64,000 nt of DNA from Protonemura montana (taxonomy: Eukaryota > Arthropoda > Insecta > Plecoptera > Nemouridae): positions 9,052,001 to 9,116,000 of the forward strand of contig OX387606.1 of assembly GCA_947568835.1 (NCBI GenBank), read 5' to 3'. Each line of letters starts with the position of its first letter. Position 1 is the first letter of the stretch. Shown one piece after another: positions 1 to 59,000 of this stretch. The notes beneath the pieces are model-generated. The model saw nothing but the letters and a program-made list of their open reading frames with translations. It made no database searches and was not told the DNA's origin. A program made the translations under genes and the position numbers.

Positions 1-98
1 GCAAATTGGGAGCAAAAAGAGCCAGGAAGCCCAAAGATCAAACCTGAAAGACCTAAAGATTTATTTTAGTGACAGGCATTCTTTCCACACGCCATTAC

Positions 99-465
99 CT
101 TGTGCACATGGGCAGTGACTAAAGCTGCTGCACTGACTAGAGCACTGGAGCTGGAGAGTCCAGAGTTGGGAGGGATATTTCCAGACACAGCAGCCTTCAT
201 CCCACAAGGAGGCTGACCTTCGGCAAGCGTATCTAGAACACCTTGAACACCGCAAAGAAAGTAACTGTGCCAAGATGGGGCTCCATTCTTGCTGATTGTT
301 ATCGAATTGATTCTGCATTCAAAGTTTATGTATTTCTCTTCTGTGTTTGTTAAATGAAGCATTTGGTCTTCAGATGGTCTGACAGCAATGAGAATGTCTT
401 GTTGAATTGCCATTGGACAAACGGAATACCCACAGTAGTCGATGTGCTCTCCGATTAGATTTACC
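99..465 (-). CDS. GALK2: GALK2-like coding exon 2
   Basis: Runs from a CAG acceptor at 466-468 to a GTAATG donor at 93-98. It has 367 nt, entering in phase 2 and leaving in phase 0. It carries the galactokinase signature and the PxxxGLSSSS nucleotide-binding loop. Confidence 0.87.
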
Positions 466-1835
466 CTGCAACATCAAAGACAATAATTTTGTAACTACTG
501 AAATTATATTTCCTCGATTTTTTTTTAGGTGAGTTGTCATAGTATGTCAAAGGCCACTTGTCTAGACTTGCGCATTTTTAACGAACGTCGATGGTGGATT
601 TGGGTCGCTGAGGTTGTATATCAACAGGTTTTTAGAATATTTGGCTTAGGACCAATTTCACCAGCGCTGTTTAAATCTCGCTAAATCGGTGTTTAAGGGA
701 GGTTTTAGGACACAATTAATTTTCTCTGTTTAGCTGTCATTTTGAAATATTTAAATTAAGGTAGACAAGTTACACAAAAAAGCTACAATTTAAATCTGGT
801 TTATCGACTAAGAGGGCTGTAAAATATAACTTTTTTTTATAAAGCAGTCATCACTATTTCTCTCTTCTCTAATTGAACATGAACATGTACATGAACATGA
901 ACATGGAAGGATGGAGGTGATAAAAGTAATCCCAATGATATTTTGTTAGTATGTCCATGTCACCAAATATTCTGTTTTAAAGCAAACCTGTTCTTAGAAA
1001 AACTTTTTTCTCATTTTCCAGTATTGTCTCAATTTTTTGGTTTGCAATTATCTTCAAATTTAAGTGTTTTCAAGCAAATTACTGCGCCAGTTTCAAGAGC
1101 GTTTTTAATGGTGTAGGTGAAATTGGCCATTATACTACCTAGTGCAATAAAAACAACTGAGTAATACATGCCAATTGTTTGGACTATAAATATAAGCCAT
1201 TAATACGGCCAGAGAGGTGCGTCTTATCAGGGTAATGCAGTTAAAACTCGGCACAAGTAAACAGGTTTTAATCGGCCGTAATTGCTCCTCTCATCTACCT
1301 TACAGGTATAAATGAGATGGATGCAGGCTGACTCAGATGATGTCATCCCTGACTAATGCCTAACTATGATGTATGTGGACAAGTTTATATTGAGTTACAT
1401 ATGTTTACTTGTTTATCAATTGCTGATATCTCTGTGTAAAGACATGGGGTCTATTTTCAAATTTTATGCATGAGAACTAGGTACAAGATATTTAGCATTA
1501 TATAAATTAATATATGTATAATATAATATAATTAATAATTATATATTTGGCTTCAAAGCATATTCTGCAATGCTGAGTATGATGAAATTGATATATGAAC
1601 CAAAACTAAATTCAAATTTTGCAATTTTTGTACTACGTATAATTATTGTCTTTTAAAAATGTACAAACCTTCCAGGTACTCTCACATAAAAAACTGGTTC
1701 AACATTAAACTCATTGATGAACCGAGTCCGTAGACTGTTAACACGTGCGTCTTGAATCTCCGTAGGTAGTTGAAAGATTACAGAATATGCATCATCTTCG
1801 TTCAGTTTATTATCCAAGGTATTTTGTTGAGACAT
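99..1835 (-). CDS. GALK2: N-acetylgalactosamine/galactose kinase (GHMP family), N-terminal part, two exons, continues off the left edge
   Basis: Coding exon 1 is complement(1669..1835), starting at ATG 1835 and ending in phase 2 before a GTTTGT donor. Exon 2 is complement(99..465), with an upstream acceptor TTGATGTTGCAG and a GTAATG donor. Joined, they give about 178 residues. The junction rebuilds the galactokinase signature GRVNLIGEHIDYCGYSV, and exon 2 also carries the GHMP ATP-binding motif IPPNSGLSSSSALV. The family phosphorylates galactose or GalNAc at C1 with ATP in the cytosol. The IDYCGYSV wording and the stretch around the SYFLCGVQG segment resemble GALK2 more than classical galactokinase. 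About 60 percent of the usual 450-residue protein, including the C-terminal GHMP domain, lies to the left. The gene is divergent from the Hippo kinase with about 1 kb between the two start codons. Substrate preference is inferred. Confidence 0.88.
466..1668 (-). other. GALK2-like intron 1 (1.2 kb)
   Basis: AT-rich, with no second reading frame of note. It contains a short ACATGA-type repeat near 878-905. No mobile element recognised. Confidence 0.7.
1669..1835 (-). CDS. GALK2: GALK2-like coding exon 1
   Basis: Runs from ATG 1835 to a GTTTGT donor. It encodes about 55 residues ending FYVRVPG plus a split Arg codon. The N-terminal residues before FINEFNVEP are not conserved enough to confirm the start independently, but no other upstream ATG fits as well. 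Confidence 0.82.
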
Positions 1836-2879
1836 GGTATTCTAGAAAATATTGAGAAAAAAGAAGAGATCACAAAAGTGTACAGTTGCAAGTAGAGTTT
1901 CTGTACATATTAACAGCAAGATATTTTGAGCGCAAGTTTAAGTCAAATAGAATAAATATGATTTATGTTAAATAAGTACAAAATTTGTTAGTCAAAAGCT
2001 TTAATAAACAAAAAGTGATTACAGCAAACCACACTATCTCAACTTTGAGTTGGTTAATTGATTGCTAAAATTCTCTCCTGCCTGTTGACACCCAGTACCT
2101 ACCTACACAATAGTACTAGCCACTAGGCACTCTCAATAGACGTGTGCTGATAAATGAATAGTCGTGGACTGCGTCGTGCTATAAAAGAGTTGATAAAAGA
2201 GTAAGATAAGCAAAAGTAAAATATTTATTGTGTGTGGATTAATACTAGACATACAAGTTAGGTTGATAGGTTCCTTCATCCACGTTGCAAACTGATAAGC
2301 TCATAAAAGTTAAGGCTGTTGACCCCATTTTGTTTAAGAACGAAGATGTGCACTGAGAGCAGTAGTGAATCTGTACCTTTATTATTAACATGTTTGAATA
2401 TTCAAACTTCAGTCAATAACATTCACACCTTGCATATATGCGCCGCCATTCGTTCACAGCCTTCCAAGTGCACGTGGATCTAGTTCTGTCAGTCCAATGG
2501 TAAACCCACCTATCTGTCAAAGTCAGAAAAGAACTTGAAATAACTCGGAAGTGGGAATACACCTGTCCTTTCGCACGTAATATTTATTTTAAACTGCTTT
2601 TGAGAGAACGTTTTGTGTTAAAATTGTTTAGGTCCCTAATAAACTGTTAAATTATCTGTTCTGTATTACAACAATAGTTAAGTAATCAGATTTTTGGCCA
2701 ATATCTGGGTAAAGTTTCATATAATATAGATATAGTTTCTTTCATGGACCCTAACATTTCGGATATTCATCATTTTCACATTATATGATAGTACTTCATC
2801 ATAGGCTATTTACAAAAATATCTGGCAGTTCCTTCTTTTTAATTACAAATGTTCATCTAATTTTTAGAAAGGACGCATC
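1836..2879. promoter_or_regulatory. Divergent intergenic region between GALK2-like and Hippo kinase genes
   Basis: 1044 bp separate the two start codons, which are read in opposite directions, so both promoters and 5' UTRs should lie here. A pyrimidine-rich TTTTTAG at 2861-2867, only 12 nt before the kinase ATG, looks like a splice acceptor, so the kinase may have a 5' UTR intron. I did not find a convincing TATA box for either gene. Confidence 0.5.
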
Positions 2880-4445
2880 ATGACTCTTATCAATGAGTTG
2901 AAGAAATTATCGGAAGAGAGTTTGGCTCGGCAGCCTGAAGAAGTATTTGACATAATATGCAAGCTCGGTGAAGGTTCCTATGGTTCGGTTTATAAGGCAC
3001 TTCACAAGGAATCCGGCCAAGTTTTGGCTATCAAGCAAGTGCCGGTCGACTCTGACCTGCAAGAAATAATCAAAGAAATATCTATCATGCAGCAATGTGA
3101 TTCACCATGGGTTGTGAAATACTACGGCAGCTACTTCAAGAACACAGACTTGTGGATAGTTATGGAGCACTGTGGAGGGGGTTCTGTCTCAGACATCATG
3201 CGCCTTAGAAAGAAAACACTGACTGAAGATGAAATTGCTACTATATTGTGCGATACTTTGAAAGGGCTAGAATATTTACATTTAAGACGCAAAATACACC
3301 GAGATGTAAAGGCTGGTAATATTCTACTCAATGCAGAAGGTCATGCTAAACTTGCAGATTTTGGGGTTGCGGGCCAATTGACAGATTCAATGGCAAAACG
3401 CAACACAGTTATTGGCACACCATTTTGGATGGCACCTGAGGTTATACAAGAAATTGGCTATGATTGTGTAGCAGATATTTGGAGCTTGGGAATAACGGCC
3501 CTGGAAATGGCAGAAGGAAAGCCTCCATATGGTGACATCCATCCAATGAGAGCAATTTTCATGATTCCTACTAAGCCCCCTCCATCTTTCCATAAGCCTG
3601 ATCAATGGACGCCAGAGTTTATTGACCTAGTCAGTCTCTGTCTGGTGAAAAACCCAGAGGAGAGAGCTAGTGCCAGCCAACTTCTTCACCATGAGTTCAT
3701 AAGCAATGCAAGGCAACCAAATATTCTTGGTCAAATGATAGCCGAGGCCAAAGAGATTCGGGAGAACTTAACCCACCGAAAAATGGACCTCCCTTCGACA
3801 AGCAAACAAAAGGCTAACTACGACAAGCCAGACGGTGCCTATTTCAGGTCGTCACAAGACACGGAGACATTGGTTCCCTCTCGAGATACCGTTGTGACCT
3901 CCGACTCCGGCACGATGCTCCAATTTGACCTGAGAACTATGGTAATCAACAGTGACACGGAAGAAGAAGCGACTATGAAGCGATATGACACGGGACCAGA
4001 GGGGAATGCAATCCAAGGTCGTCCATTGTTTCTTGATCACTTCGACAAGAAAGAAACCAACTACGTAGCAGCCTCATACGCTTCTCCTCCGGCAGCAAGT
4101 TTTGAGGTTCCACGAGATTTGGCAGCCGCCCCCGCGGAGATACCTGTGAACGAACTGGTGCCTGGTTACCCTCCACAGCAGTTGATACAGGGGATGGACA
4201 ACCAACAGCTGCTAGACAACGCTCGACAGGCACACGAGGCGCAAGTGCACCTACAGAGGTTGTTCATCAAGGGAGACTCGGAGTTCCTGAAGATGCAGAG
4301 CTTCATGGATCTGCAGATGCGTATGGCAAGCCTGGACTCGGAGATGGAAGGAGAGATCGAAGAGCTACGGAACAGATATTTGACGAAGCGGCAGCCTCTT
4401 TTGGATGCTATGGATAAGAAGAGGAAGCACCAGCAGAATTTCTAG
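2880..4445 (+). CDS. hpo: Hippo/MST-family Ste20 serine-threonine kinase with C-terminal SARAH domain
   Basis: An uninterrupted 521-residue frame. The kinase domain spans about residues 24-280: glycine loop GEGSYG (30-35), catalytic Lys52, HRD 140-142, DFG 160-162, and activation loop KRNTVIGTPFW with the expected autophosphorylated Thr at 176. The middle (300-440) is a variable linker. The C-terminus (about 463-517, from FIKGDSEFLK to the end) matches the SARAH dimerisation helix, which binds Salvador and RASSF partners. The family phosphorylates Warts/LATS with Salvador and so restrains Yorkie/YAP. Length fits vertebrate MST1/2 (about 490) and is shorter than Drosophila Hippo (669). There is no intron inside the coding region, which is unusual for the family. 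A possible 5' UTR acceptor lies at 2866-2867 and an AATAAA at 4592-4597. Family assignment is firm; distinguishing the primary locus from a retrocopy is not possible here. Confidence 0.95.
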   Translation: MTLINELKKLSEESLARQPEEVFDIICKLGEGSYGSVYKALHKESGQVLAIKQVPVDSDLQEIIKEISIMQQCDSPWVVKYYGSYFKNTDLWIVMEHCGGGSVSDIMRLRKKTLTEDEIATILCDTLKGLEYLHLRRKIHRDVKAGNILLNAEGHAKLADFGVAGQLTDSMAKRNTVIGTPFWMAPEVIQEIGYDCVADIWSLGITALEMAEGKPPYGDIHPMRAIFMIPTKPPPSFHKPDQWTPEFIDLVSLCLVKNPEERASASQLLHHEFISNARQPNILGQMIAEAKEIRENLTHRKMDLPSTSKQKANYDKPDGAYFRSSQDTETLVPSRDTVVTSDSGTMLQFDLRTMVINSDTEEEATMKRYDTGPEGNAIQGRPLFLDHFDKKETNYVAASYASPPAASFEVPRDLAAAPAEIPVNELVPGYPPQQLIQGMDNQQLLDNARQAHEAQVHLQRLFIKGDSEFLKMQSFMDLQMRMASLDSEMEGEIEELRNRYLTKRQPLLDAMDKKRKHQQNF

Positions 4446-4591
4446 ACAATATAACGAACTGAGATATTTTTCGATGATATTCAATATTTTGCAGCTAAAT
4501 ACTATCTTTGATAGGACATAGAATTTTACCTTGCCTATTAATATTGTTAGCGTAGGGATTTTGTACTCATTCATGTTTGATTGTTAAGTGA

Positions 4592-4597
4592 AATAAA
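4592..4597 (+). terminator. hpo: Polyadenylation signal AATAAA of the Hippo kinase gene
   Basis: AATAAA about 150 nt after the stop codon, followed by a GT-rich stretch (TTGTGTGGTGATG), the usual downstream element. Confidence 0.7.
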
Positions 4598-4938
4598 GAC
4601 TTGTGTGGTGATGAGAGTTACAGAGTTACGTTAAATTTCCCACCTATCCCTTAGGCAACCTTTATTAAAAAGAGATTTTGAAAGTAATTTAAGAAAGGAA
4701 CACACACCAATTAAATTACTGTAAGTATTTCGAAAGACTTTTGCAATTCTCAGTGAAAAGTGGGCTAAAAGTGGTATATTTTTATATTTTTTGTATTAAG
4801 TATGCAGTTGCAAAAAATATATGTATCACAAAAACTCAAGTTCCTCTGCTAAAGCTACCATGAACCTTTGAATGGCCGATTAGAGACGAAGAAAGTGAAT
4901 TAAATTATTTCTTGCCAAAAATTAACAATAATTTTTTT

Positions 4939-5011
4939 GGAAAGGAAGCTAATTCCTCCCGGGTTCGTAGCCCGGTTCGGTTGCACATTTTTCCAGTCTA
5001 GCTTCCTTTCC
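4939..5011. repeat. Hairpin-forming inverted repeat
   Basis: GGAAAGGAAGCTA (4939-4951) is repeated perfectly inverted as TAGCTTCCTTTCC (4999-5011), a 13-bp stem around 47 nt. The loop holds a second, smaller inverted repeat (CCGGGTT/AGCCCGG). It may be a short foldback element. Confidence 0.6.
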
Positions 5012-5086
5012 ATCATCCGCTTGCTGGTTTAAGCTCCGTAATGGAAAAGCCAGAAAACCAAAAAAAAACTGCAATTATTTATTTAG

Positions 5087-5150
5087 TTGAAATCTTATTT
5101 GAATTGCAAACGCTTGCGATGCGCGGGGTATTTTTATTATAGTGTTTATA
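5087..5150. repeat. Fragment of the tRNA-like repeat family (end segment)
   Basis: About 36 bp around GCAAACGCTTGCGATGCGCG, followed by GGGTATTTTTATTAT, match the terminal segment of the repeat at 25075-25130 and also 25405-25440. The tRNA-like part is missing here. Confidence 0.6.
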
Positions 5151-5534
5151 ATAATAGTGTTATTATTCATTATTTCTTGTCATTATCAGAACGAAATATC
5201 GTTCATAATCCTCTACTGTACAGTTACAGGACCATCGCAAACTGTTCACAGCATCTACGATAAGTTCCCTGATGCTACTAATTACTAGAAACTCACCTCT
5301 AGCTCATGACTTTGCCACCCCGCACGCAATGCGTTCAAATTGCGTGTGAATTGCGACCTAGCGCCCGTACGGTCCCGCACACATGGCGCCATGGGCGTCA
5401 TGCCTGGCGAACGCACGCGCGTCTACGCCGGCGTCGGGACGCTAGGTCGACGACGGCGGCAAGGAGAGGAGATCTGGCGTCGGCGTCGACGGTCCAGTGC
5501 ATGGGTGCATGGGATGCGGGCTTCACGTGGCGTT

Positions 5535-53129
<47,595 letters not shown>

Positions 53130-53328
53130 ACCGGCGTCGACGACGTCGGCGTCGGCGTCTCAGGGTGGTCGCAGGATGAACGTGCGAGGAAAATACTCGT
53201 CAAGCTAATGGGCCATCCAATCCGCAGACAAAGCGGTCCGGTCAGGCTTGGTCAAGAAAACAAGAAGGCTATCAAGGGATACGAAGCCGAAATGGCTGAT
53301 CAATACCAATATTCTAAAGATGAATCTT

Positions 53329-53334
53329 AATAAA
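53329..53334 (+). terminator. GluRIA: Polyadenylation signal of the receptor gene (first candidate)
   Basis: AATAAA 200 nt after the stop codon. Use of this or a more distal signal cannot be decided here. Confidence 0.5.
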
Positions 53335-56008
53335 GTATGACTGAGAGGAAGTTTGCTGTGCTACCCGGAAGCACGAATGAAGGGGTTTGTTTGTTTCCGG
53401 AACGCAAACGGCTGAAGTGACAGTGTCGTACTTTGTGATAGAGACAAACGTTGTGTGAGGAGCGCGATTTTAATCTGTCGGCGAGGTGTTGTTAACTTTG
53501 GAAACAAAAACAATGTTATACTAATTGTCGAAACAAATGGAAATGTATGTTTGTGTGTGTGAGTGTGCGTCTTTGTTTGTTACTCGTAATATTTCTTACA
53601 AGTATCATATCGTTCGTGTTTTTGAAAAATAATTACTGTTTTGAAGATATTTGTAATCCTGTAATACCTTCATGGATTGTGTAAAAAAATTATAGTGTTT
53701 TCAGCCTTTTCATATATAAAAAAATACCCATTGTTGTACATAAAAGAAAATTATGCAATGTCTGTTATATTGTTCAAGCTATTTGTGCCCTGGAAAATTC
53801 GCGGCGCGTCCAAGAGAAGACCTGGTCTTCTGGGGAAAAAACTAGATTCGGAGTGATGGAAACAATCACACTGAATGAGATTAAGATGAACGATTGTCTA
53901 TAGCATATGTATAAAGTATTTCACCCAAAATTGTTGTAGCTGAAGTAAAAAAAAAAAAAAAATACAATATCTTTACACGATGATCCATAGAACGTAAATC
54001 ACTCATCTCTGCGATCTCACAATCATATTTATTATTGCATATTTATAGCCATACCAAAATGATAAGATAAAAAAGCGACATTAAGTCAAGCATTGAACTT
54101 TTAGGAAAATTCATTACGAAAAAAAAAAACAATGCTGCGATTAAGAAAACGCATTTTCATTTTGTGTATCGAACTTAACCGATATTTTTCACGTAGTTTT
54201 CCTCAGAACTACGATGGCCATAAGAACTAAATTAGATTACGTTTTCTGAGCGACTTGTTCCTGAACTGGTGCATTGAGAACTCATTAGTGCTGCACTACG
54301 CCTGCCCCCGGGCACTGCATACCCATGACCTACCTTTGGTGTAGTTCTTGCCGACACCGAGTACATGCAGACCCGTTATATGATGTTCTGTATATGCCGA
54401 AATAATTACGTCTGTTTTTAGTTCTAGTGCTAAAAGTAGAATCGTGTTTTTCATTTTACCTAGTTGCATTGCATTTTCGTTCATTAAGCTTGTAAATAAT
54501 ATTTTAATCATAAGTTGCAGACGAACATGGAAATCGGAAGAAAAACTAATTGTGCTAATAATAATAAATAATAATACAAATAATAATAACAATACTAAAT
54601 CGTTTTACAGTTTGTACAGAAATCTAATTGGAAAATAAAATATGTTGATTCCGTTTCTGGCATTACTTTTAAAATATATTTTTAAACTGATCAGTCAATC
54701 ATCCTTTTTACTCGTTCCTATAATTTTGTTAATAAACCCCATTTTTAAATCACACTGAAACTACAATTAAAATACAAAGATCTGTAAGTACAAAGTATCT
54801 TCAATTTGCTTGTGTTTGTTAGTAGTATATATAGCCAGAGGATTTTAATACGTTGCAAGACATTGTTTGAGGAGCACAAACCCAGGTATATACACTGCCT
54901 AATTACCTCGGGCGGGTTACTCCGAGTCTACTTCAGCGACAACTCTGAATCTACCACAAAACGCAGGTCCTTCTGTCTCTGTCAACGATGCAGAACGTGT
55001 GTCATTATCTTAAGGGGCGACGTAGTTATACTTTTCAACAAAGGAAGTACCCGGTAATCATCAACGCCAAGGGATGAGCTTGTAGCAGCATAACGTGTAC
55101 AATTATGTCACTGTCAGCAAGGCAATTTTTAATTTGTAATAAATATATTTTCATTATTTCGTTTGAATTTGATTATGCCGTAGAAAGCAGTATTGCAGGT
55201 ATGTTTTTTGTTTTATTAGAAGCATGAATTTCAAAGCCATTTAGACTCAGTTTGACAAAAGAACTAAATTGATAAAGATGACTTTGAAATCGGTATAAAA
55301 CATAAAACTTATGACAAAAATGAATCAAGAGGGCTTTAAAATAGTTATTCTTTAAAGAAATAGCACTTCTTCAATCGTTTGTAGGTGTAGGCTTCTCATT
55401 GTTGTCAACCTTCTGTAAGATGCGACCTGCAGATCAGTTCCGACATCTGGCAAACAGGAAATAGAACTACCGTGTGTCATCAGGTGATTATCAAACGTGT
55501 ATCCAAACCGCACGGTAAGCTTGATTTAACATTTATTGGTATTGCCTCTAAATCCATTCTATTCTTGTAAGCTTGGTTATCGGAGAAACATCACTCCGAA
55601 GAATGTGAGTTTCAATCTCATAGCAGAACGAAAATTGACTCGAGGGGCGTATTTTGCATGACCGATTTATTACTTCTCGTGCTTTTTTTTTTTTTGCAAA
55701 GATTCAGCGATGCTAAATTTTGCACTTTTCATGATTTACAACCATAACACTTTCAGCCCCGAATTGACACGAACTGAATTTTAATACCAGAGAATGATTT
55801 ACGACACCTAGACCAAGCAACAACCGTTTTTTGTTGTTGTTGAATAATTGTGCCGATGTTTATGAATTATTATGATATTTAGCTGCGGCCGGTGAGCGCG
55901 GTGAGAGGGGTTGGTAGGGTCGAGGGGGGTTTGGGGGGGATTTCCTCCCGCCATGTGGAAGGTCACCAGAGCTGCTAGCTGCTCCTGAGCATTGATCCTG
56001 CGCCTCGG

Positions 56009-56030
56009 TGACGTCAGTGGAATGACGTCA
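56009..56030. promoter_or_regulatory. Paired CRE sites
   Basis: TGACGTCA at 56009-56016 and again at 56023-56030, both exact 8-bp palindromes and 14 bp apart, the binding site of CREB/ATF bZIP factors. Confidence 0.55.
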
Positions 56031-59000
56031 CGGAGAGGAAATTTAATGGCTGGCCGAGCCAATGGTGTTATGTTAGCCAAAACCACGCCTGAAGCTACCA
56101 ATGGTAACTGTTCGATCATAATATAATAGCACGTGGAAGAAGCAACAATAACACAGATATGGTATTTTACTTTCAACTTTTTCACTCCGCACATAGGAGC
56201 TGAAATATAAATATATGTCAATGTTTGATTATATACATGCCTATATAATATATACATACATATATAGGTATATTTAAAAAAATAGAGGATGAAACGGCAC
56301 TAGAATAGCATGGTGGTGGGCGAGCGAGCTGCGATCTGGTTTGCAAGTGACGAATTAGGAAATTACTCACAGTTCAACAATAAAAGAAGCAGTGAGCATG
56401 ACTGAAAAATATCTCAATTTCTTACAAAGGGACCTAAAATTAGACCAAACCACAACGGTAATATATTTTCAGATATCGCTCAATGTTTTAAATACACTTA
56501 AAGAAGGTCGCTTCTAAAAATAACTTCTTGCAAATCGACGTGGTTAGCAAAAAAAAATCTCTGTAGCTAGAATTCATCGCAGCAATTCATTTGTAATTTG
56601 TGAATACATCATTACCGGATTGCAAATTAAAACGCCAATTCTCTACGACGCAGCGATACGCGATGCATGCACTCGATCCGGGTACGGCCACCGCACATTC
56701 AGAATTAAATGCGTTCGCTGCATTAGAATGATAATAACAGTAATTAATATCGCGTCGCGTGCGTCGGGCGTCGGAGTCGGCGTCGTCAAGCAGTTGGCCA
56801 TCATAAACACCGCAGCCGTATCACGATAACCGAGCGAAATCACACGCATTGGCTCTGTAATTGGAAGAATTAATCTTATGTGGGCAGGGTACACTCGTGT
56901 ACAAGTGTGTCTGGGAAAAAATCTGGGAGTTTCGGAAAACAGGCCTATTGAAATGTTGTTCCACATGGCATTAATGGTGAGTGGATGGATTTGAATTGTA
57001 AATTGATAGTGACCGATCGAAATAATCACTGGTGTAAAGCGGCAGCTCGTGCATCACACACGCGTGTATGTGATGATTCATTTCTATGAAAAAAAAAAAC
57101 GAGAGGAGAAGCGGGAATTATTATAAACTAGTTATAGATATATAGTACACAAAACTAATCGATGCCAGGACTTGATTATGATTTATTCGAATGAAAAACA
57201 CACTCACACTCACATTCATCCCCACAAGCGCAAATTCGGATGGTTGCGAATCTAGCTGAAGCCAACCACGAGACTGCCTGGCACATCACTATCACAGAAT
57301 TGCATTAATCATTCAACCCATCTTACCCGAGAAACTCCGTGATGCTCGAAACACACTGTCATCACATAACCGGCACTATTCTATCATCGCCAATTTCAAG
57401 TCAATTAGGAAAATAATTAATTTGATCTTCACTTTGACATGTTTTAATTGATATCTTGATTTCAACAAGGCCTATGCTAATGAGACAAGGTTCAATTTAA
57501 GAACAAATTGTTGGCGCCTATCTTGTCCATGAGCCGAGCACGTAATAGCCTGTCGCACACGCACACGCAAAACGTACACGCACACGCGTTGGCTTTTACA
57601 CCGAGCTAGGTAATTAACATGGAACCTTCAGGCTTCGCGACCCTCGGCTAGGCCATGGGCTAGGCCTACGTGATGGATGCAGGGCAGGGCAAGACCGACC
57701 GGACGTCATATCGCACCATGACCCGGCAATACGAACTCACCAAGGGTCACCGTTTTATATGCAAGAGAAATTTAGTGCTAAGCAGATTAGCCGTACACCT
57801 CTAGGGTGAAACTAAACTCCAAGCACGAAACGGTGTTGTGTTTTGGAATCACGGGGTTACGGATTCTGTGAGCGGCGGTGTAGAGTGACTATAATGTTGA
57901 CAATAGGTAGGCTCGCTTAAAGTTATTGCACTGTTGCGGTTGATTTTGTAAGCGCCGATAAAGTTTTGCAAGTTAGTTGAAAAGATATTGGCTAATATGC
58001 GTGCACTCTGCATTATGCATCGATGCATTATGAATCGATTTTCACCAAAGTGAAACTCAGTTGCGTGCTGGTTAAAAATCCAGAGCAAAAGGTCGGGAAA
58101 CACAGATGGAGAAATTGCACGACGCCTGGGAGGCATTATCATTGCCGGATGTCATCAGCTCGTGTGATGATCGCAATTCGCGAGCACGCCACCCAATTTT
58201 CATGGCAAGTGATGCCTCAACAGGCCGTAGGGCATGGCGTCGACTCGAGTGCTACGCCTCGGGCGCGTCGAGATGAGAGAGGCGCGTTGAAAGGGTCTCG
58301 CCGCGCGAATGGGAGAGGTAATCAGACACTTGAACTAACCTCAATCACTTTGCAGAAGAGCTTGCACAAAATGCGTTGTCAATTTCTAGTTTAATTTCGT
58401 TCTCTGCTCAACTCATTGTTTTAAGTGTTGACTTTTGTTTGAGCGTCCTATGCCAGATCTGGTCTAGCGCGTTCGAGGGATATAAGCTTATAATCAAGCG
58501 GTAACCCAAGGCGGGCCATCACGTTGTAGACATAACCTTTGAAGAGGTGGTGAGGTGTTAGTTGAAGTAAAGGAGGCATAACCACAGGCTTTCCTGGATG
58601 TGAACAGATGATGGTAACAACATGGCTTCCTGTTCCACAAATTTACTCAAACTCAGTCAATTCAGTAACACTGCGACAGAAACACCTGCATGGAGTTTAC
58701 CTTTTGCCAATGATAGAAATCTTAGTGGGGTATAGGTGCATATGGAAGGGGAGCTGCATATGATAACAGTCGTATTGCTTCCTAGATTAGCGAGCGTGCA
58801 GGACTGGTACGGGTTTATCGGATGCCGTGTAAGGCTGCGGCTTGCGATTGTCAGACTGCATGGTGCCCCCCTGGTGCCCCTGCCTAAGCGGCCCCGCCAC
58901 CAACGACCGTAATGCACTATGACTCGCGAACCACTTGCCTGGCCGCAGTATGATCGGCCAAACAGATATTTCTTTGCGTGCCTGGAAATATTACCACCCA

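Larger units (their letters stand above)
4446..5534. other. Intergenic region, Hippo kinase to glutamate receptor
   Basis: Holds the kinase 3' UTR, a hairpin-forming sequence (4939-5011), a fragment of the tRNA-like repeat family (5087-5150), and a CpG-rich stretch from about 5310 to 5530 just before the receptor start. The last probably contains the receptor promoter and 5' UTR. A frame open from 5340 into the receptor start is arginine-rich and low in complexity, and I do not consider it coding. Confidence 0.6.

Noticed and set aside
5340-5534. Open frame in front of the receptor signal peptide, starting at an upstream ATG
   Set aside because: The frame is arginine-rich and low-complexity, would bury the signal peptide about 65 residues inside, and reflects CpG-rich promoter DNA.
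55808-56257. 149-codon minus-strand frame
   Set aside because: No recognisable domain, atypical composition at both ends, and it overlaps the paired CRE sites; a chance frame cannot be excluded and is likelier.
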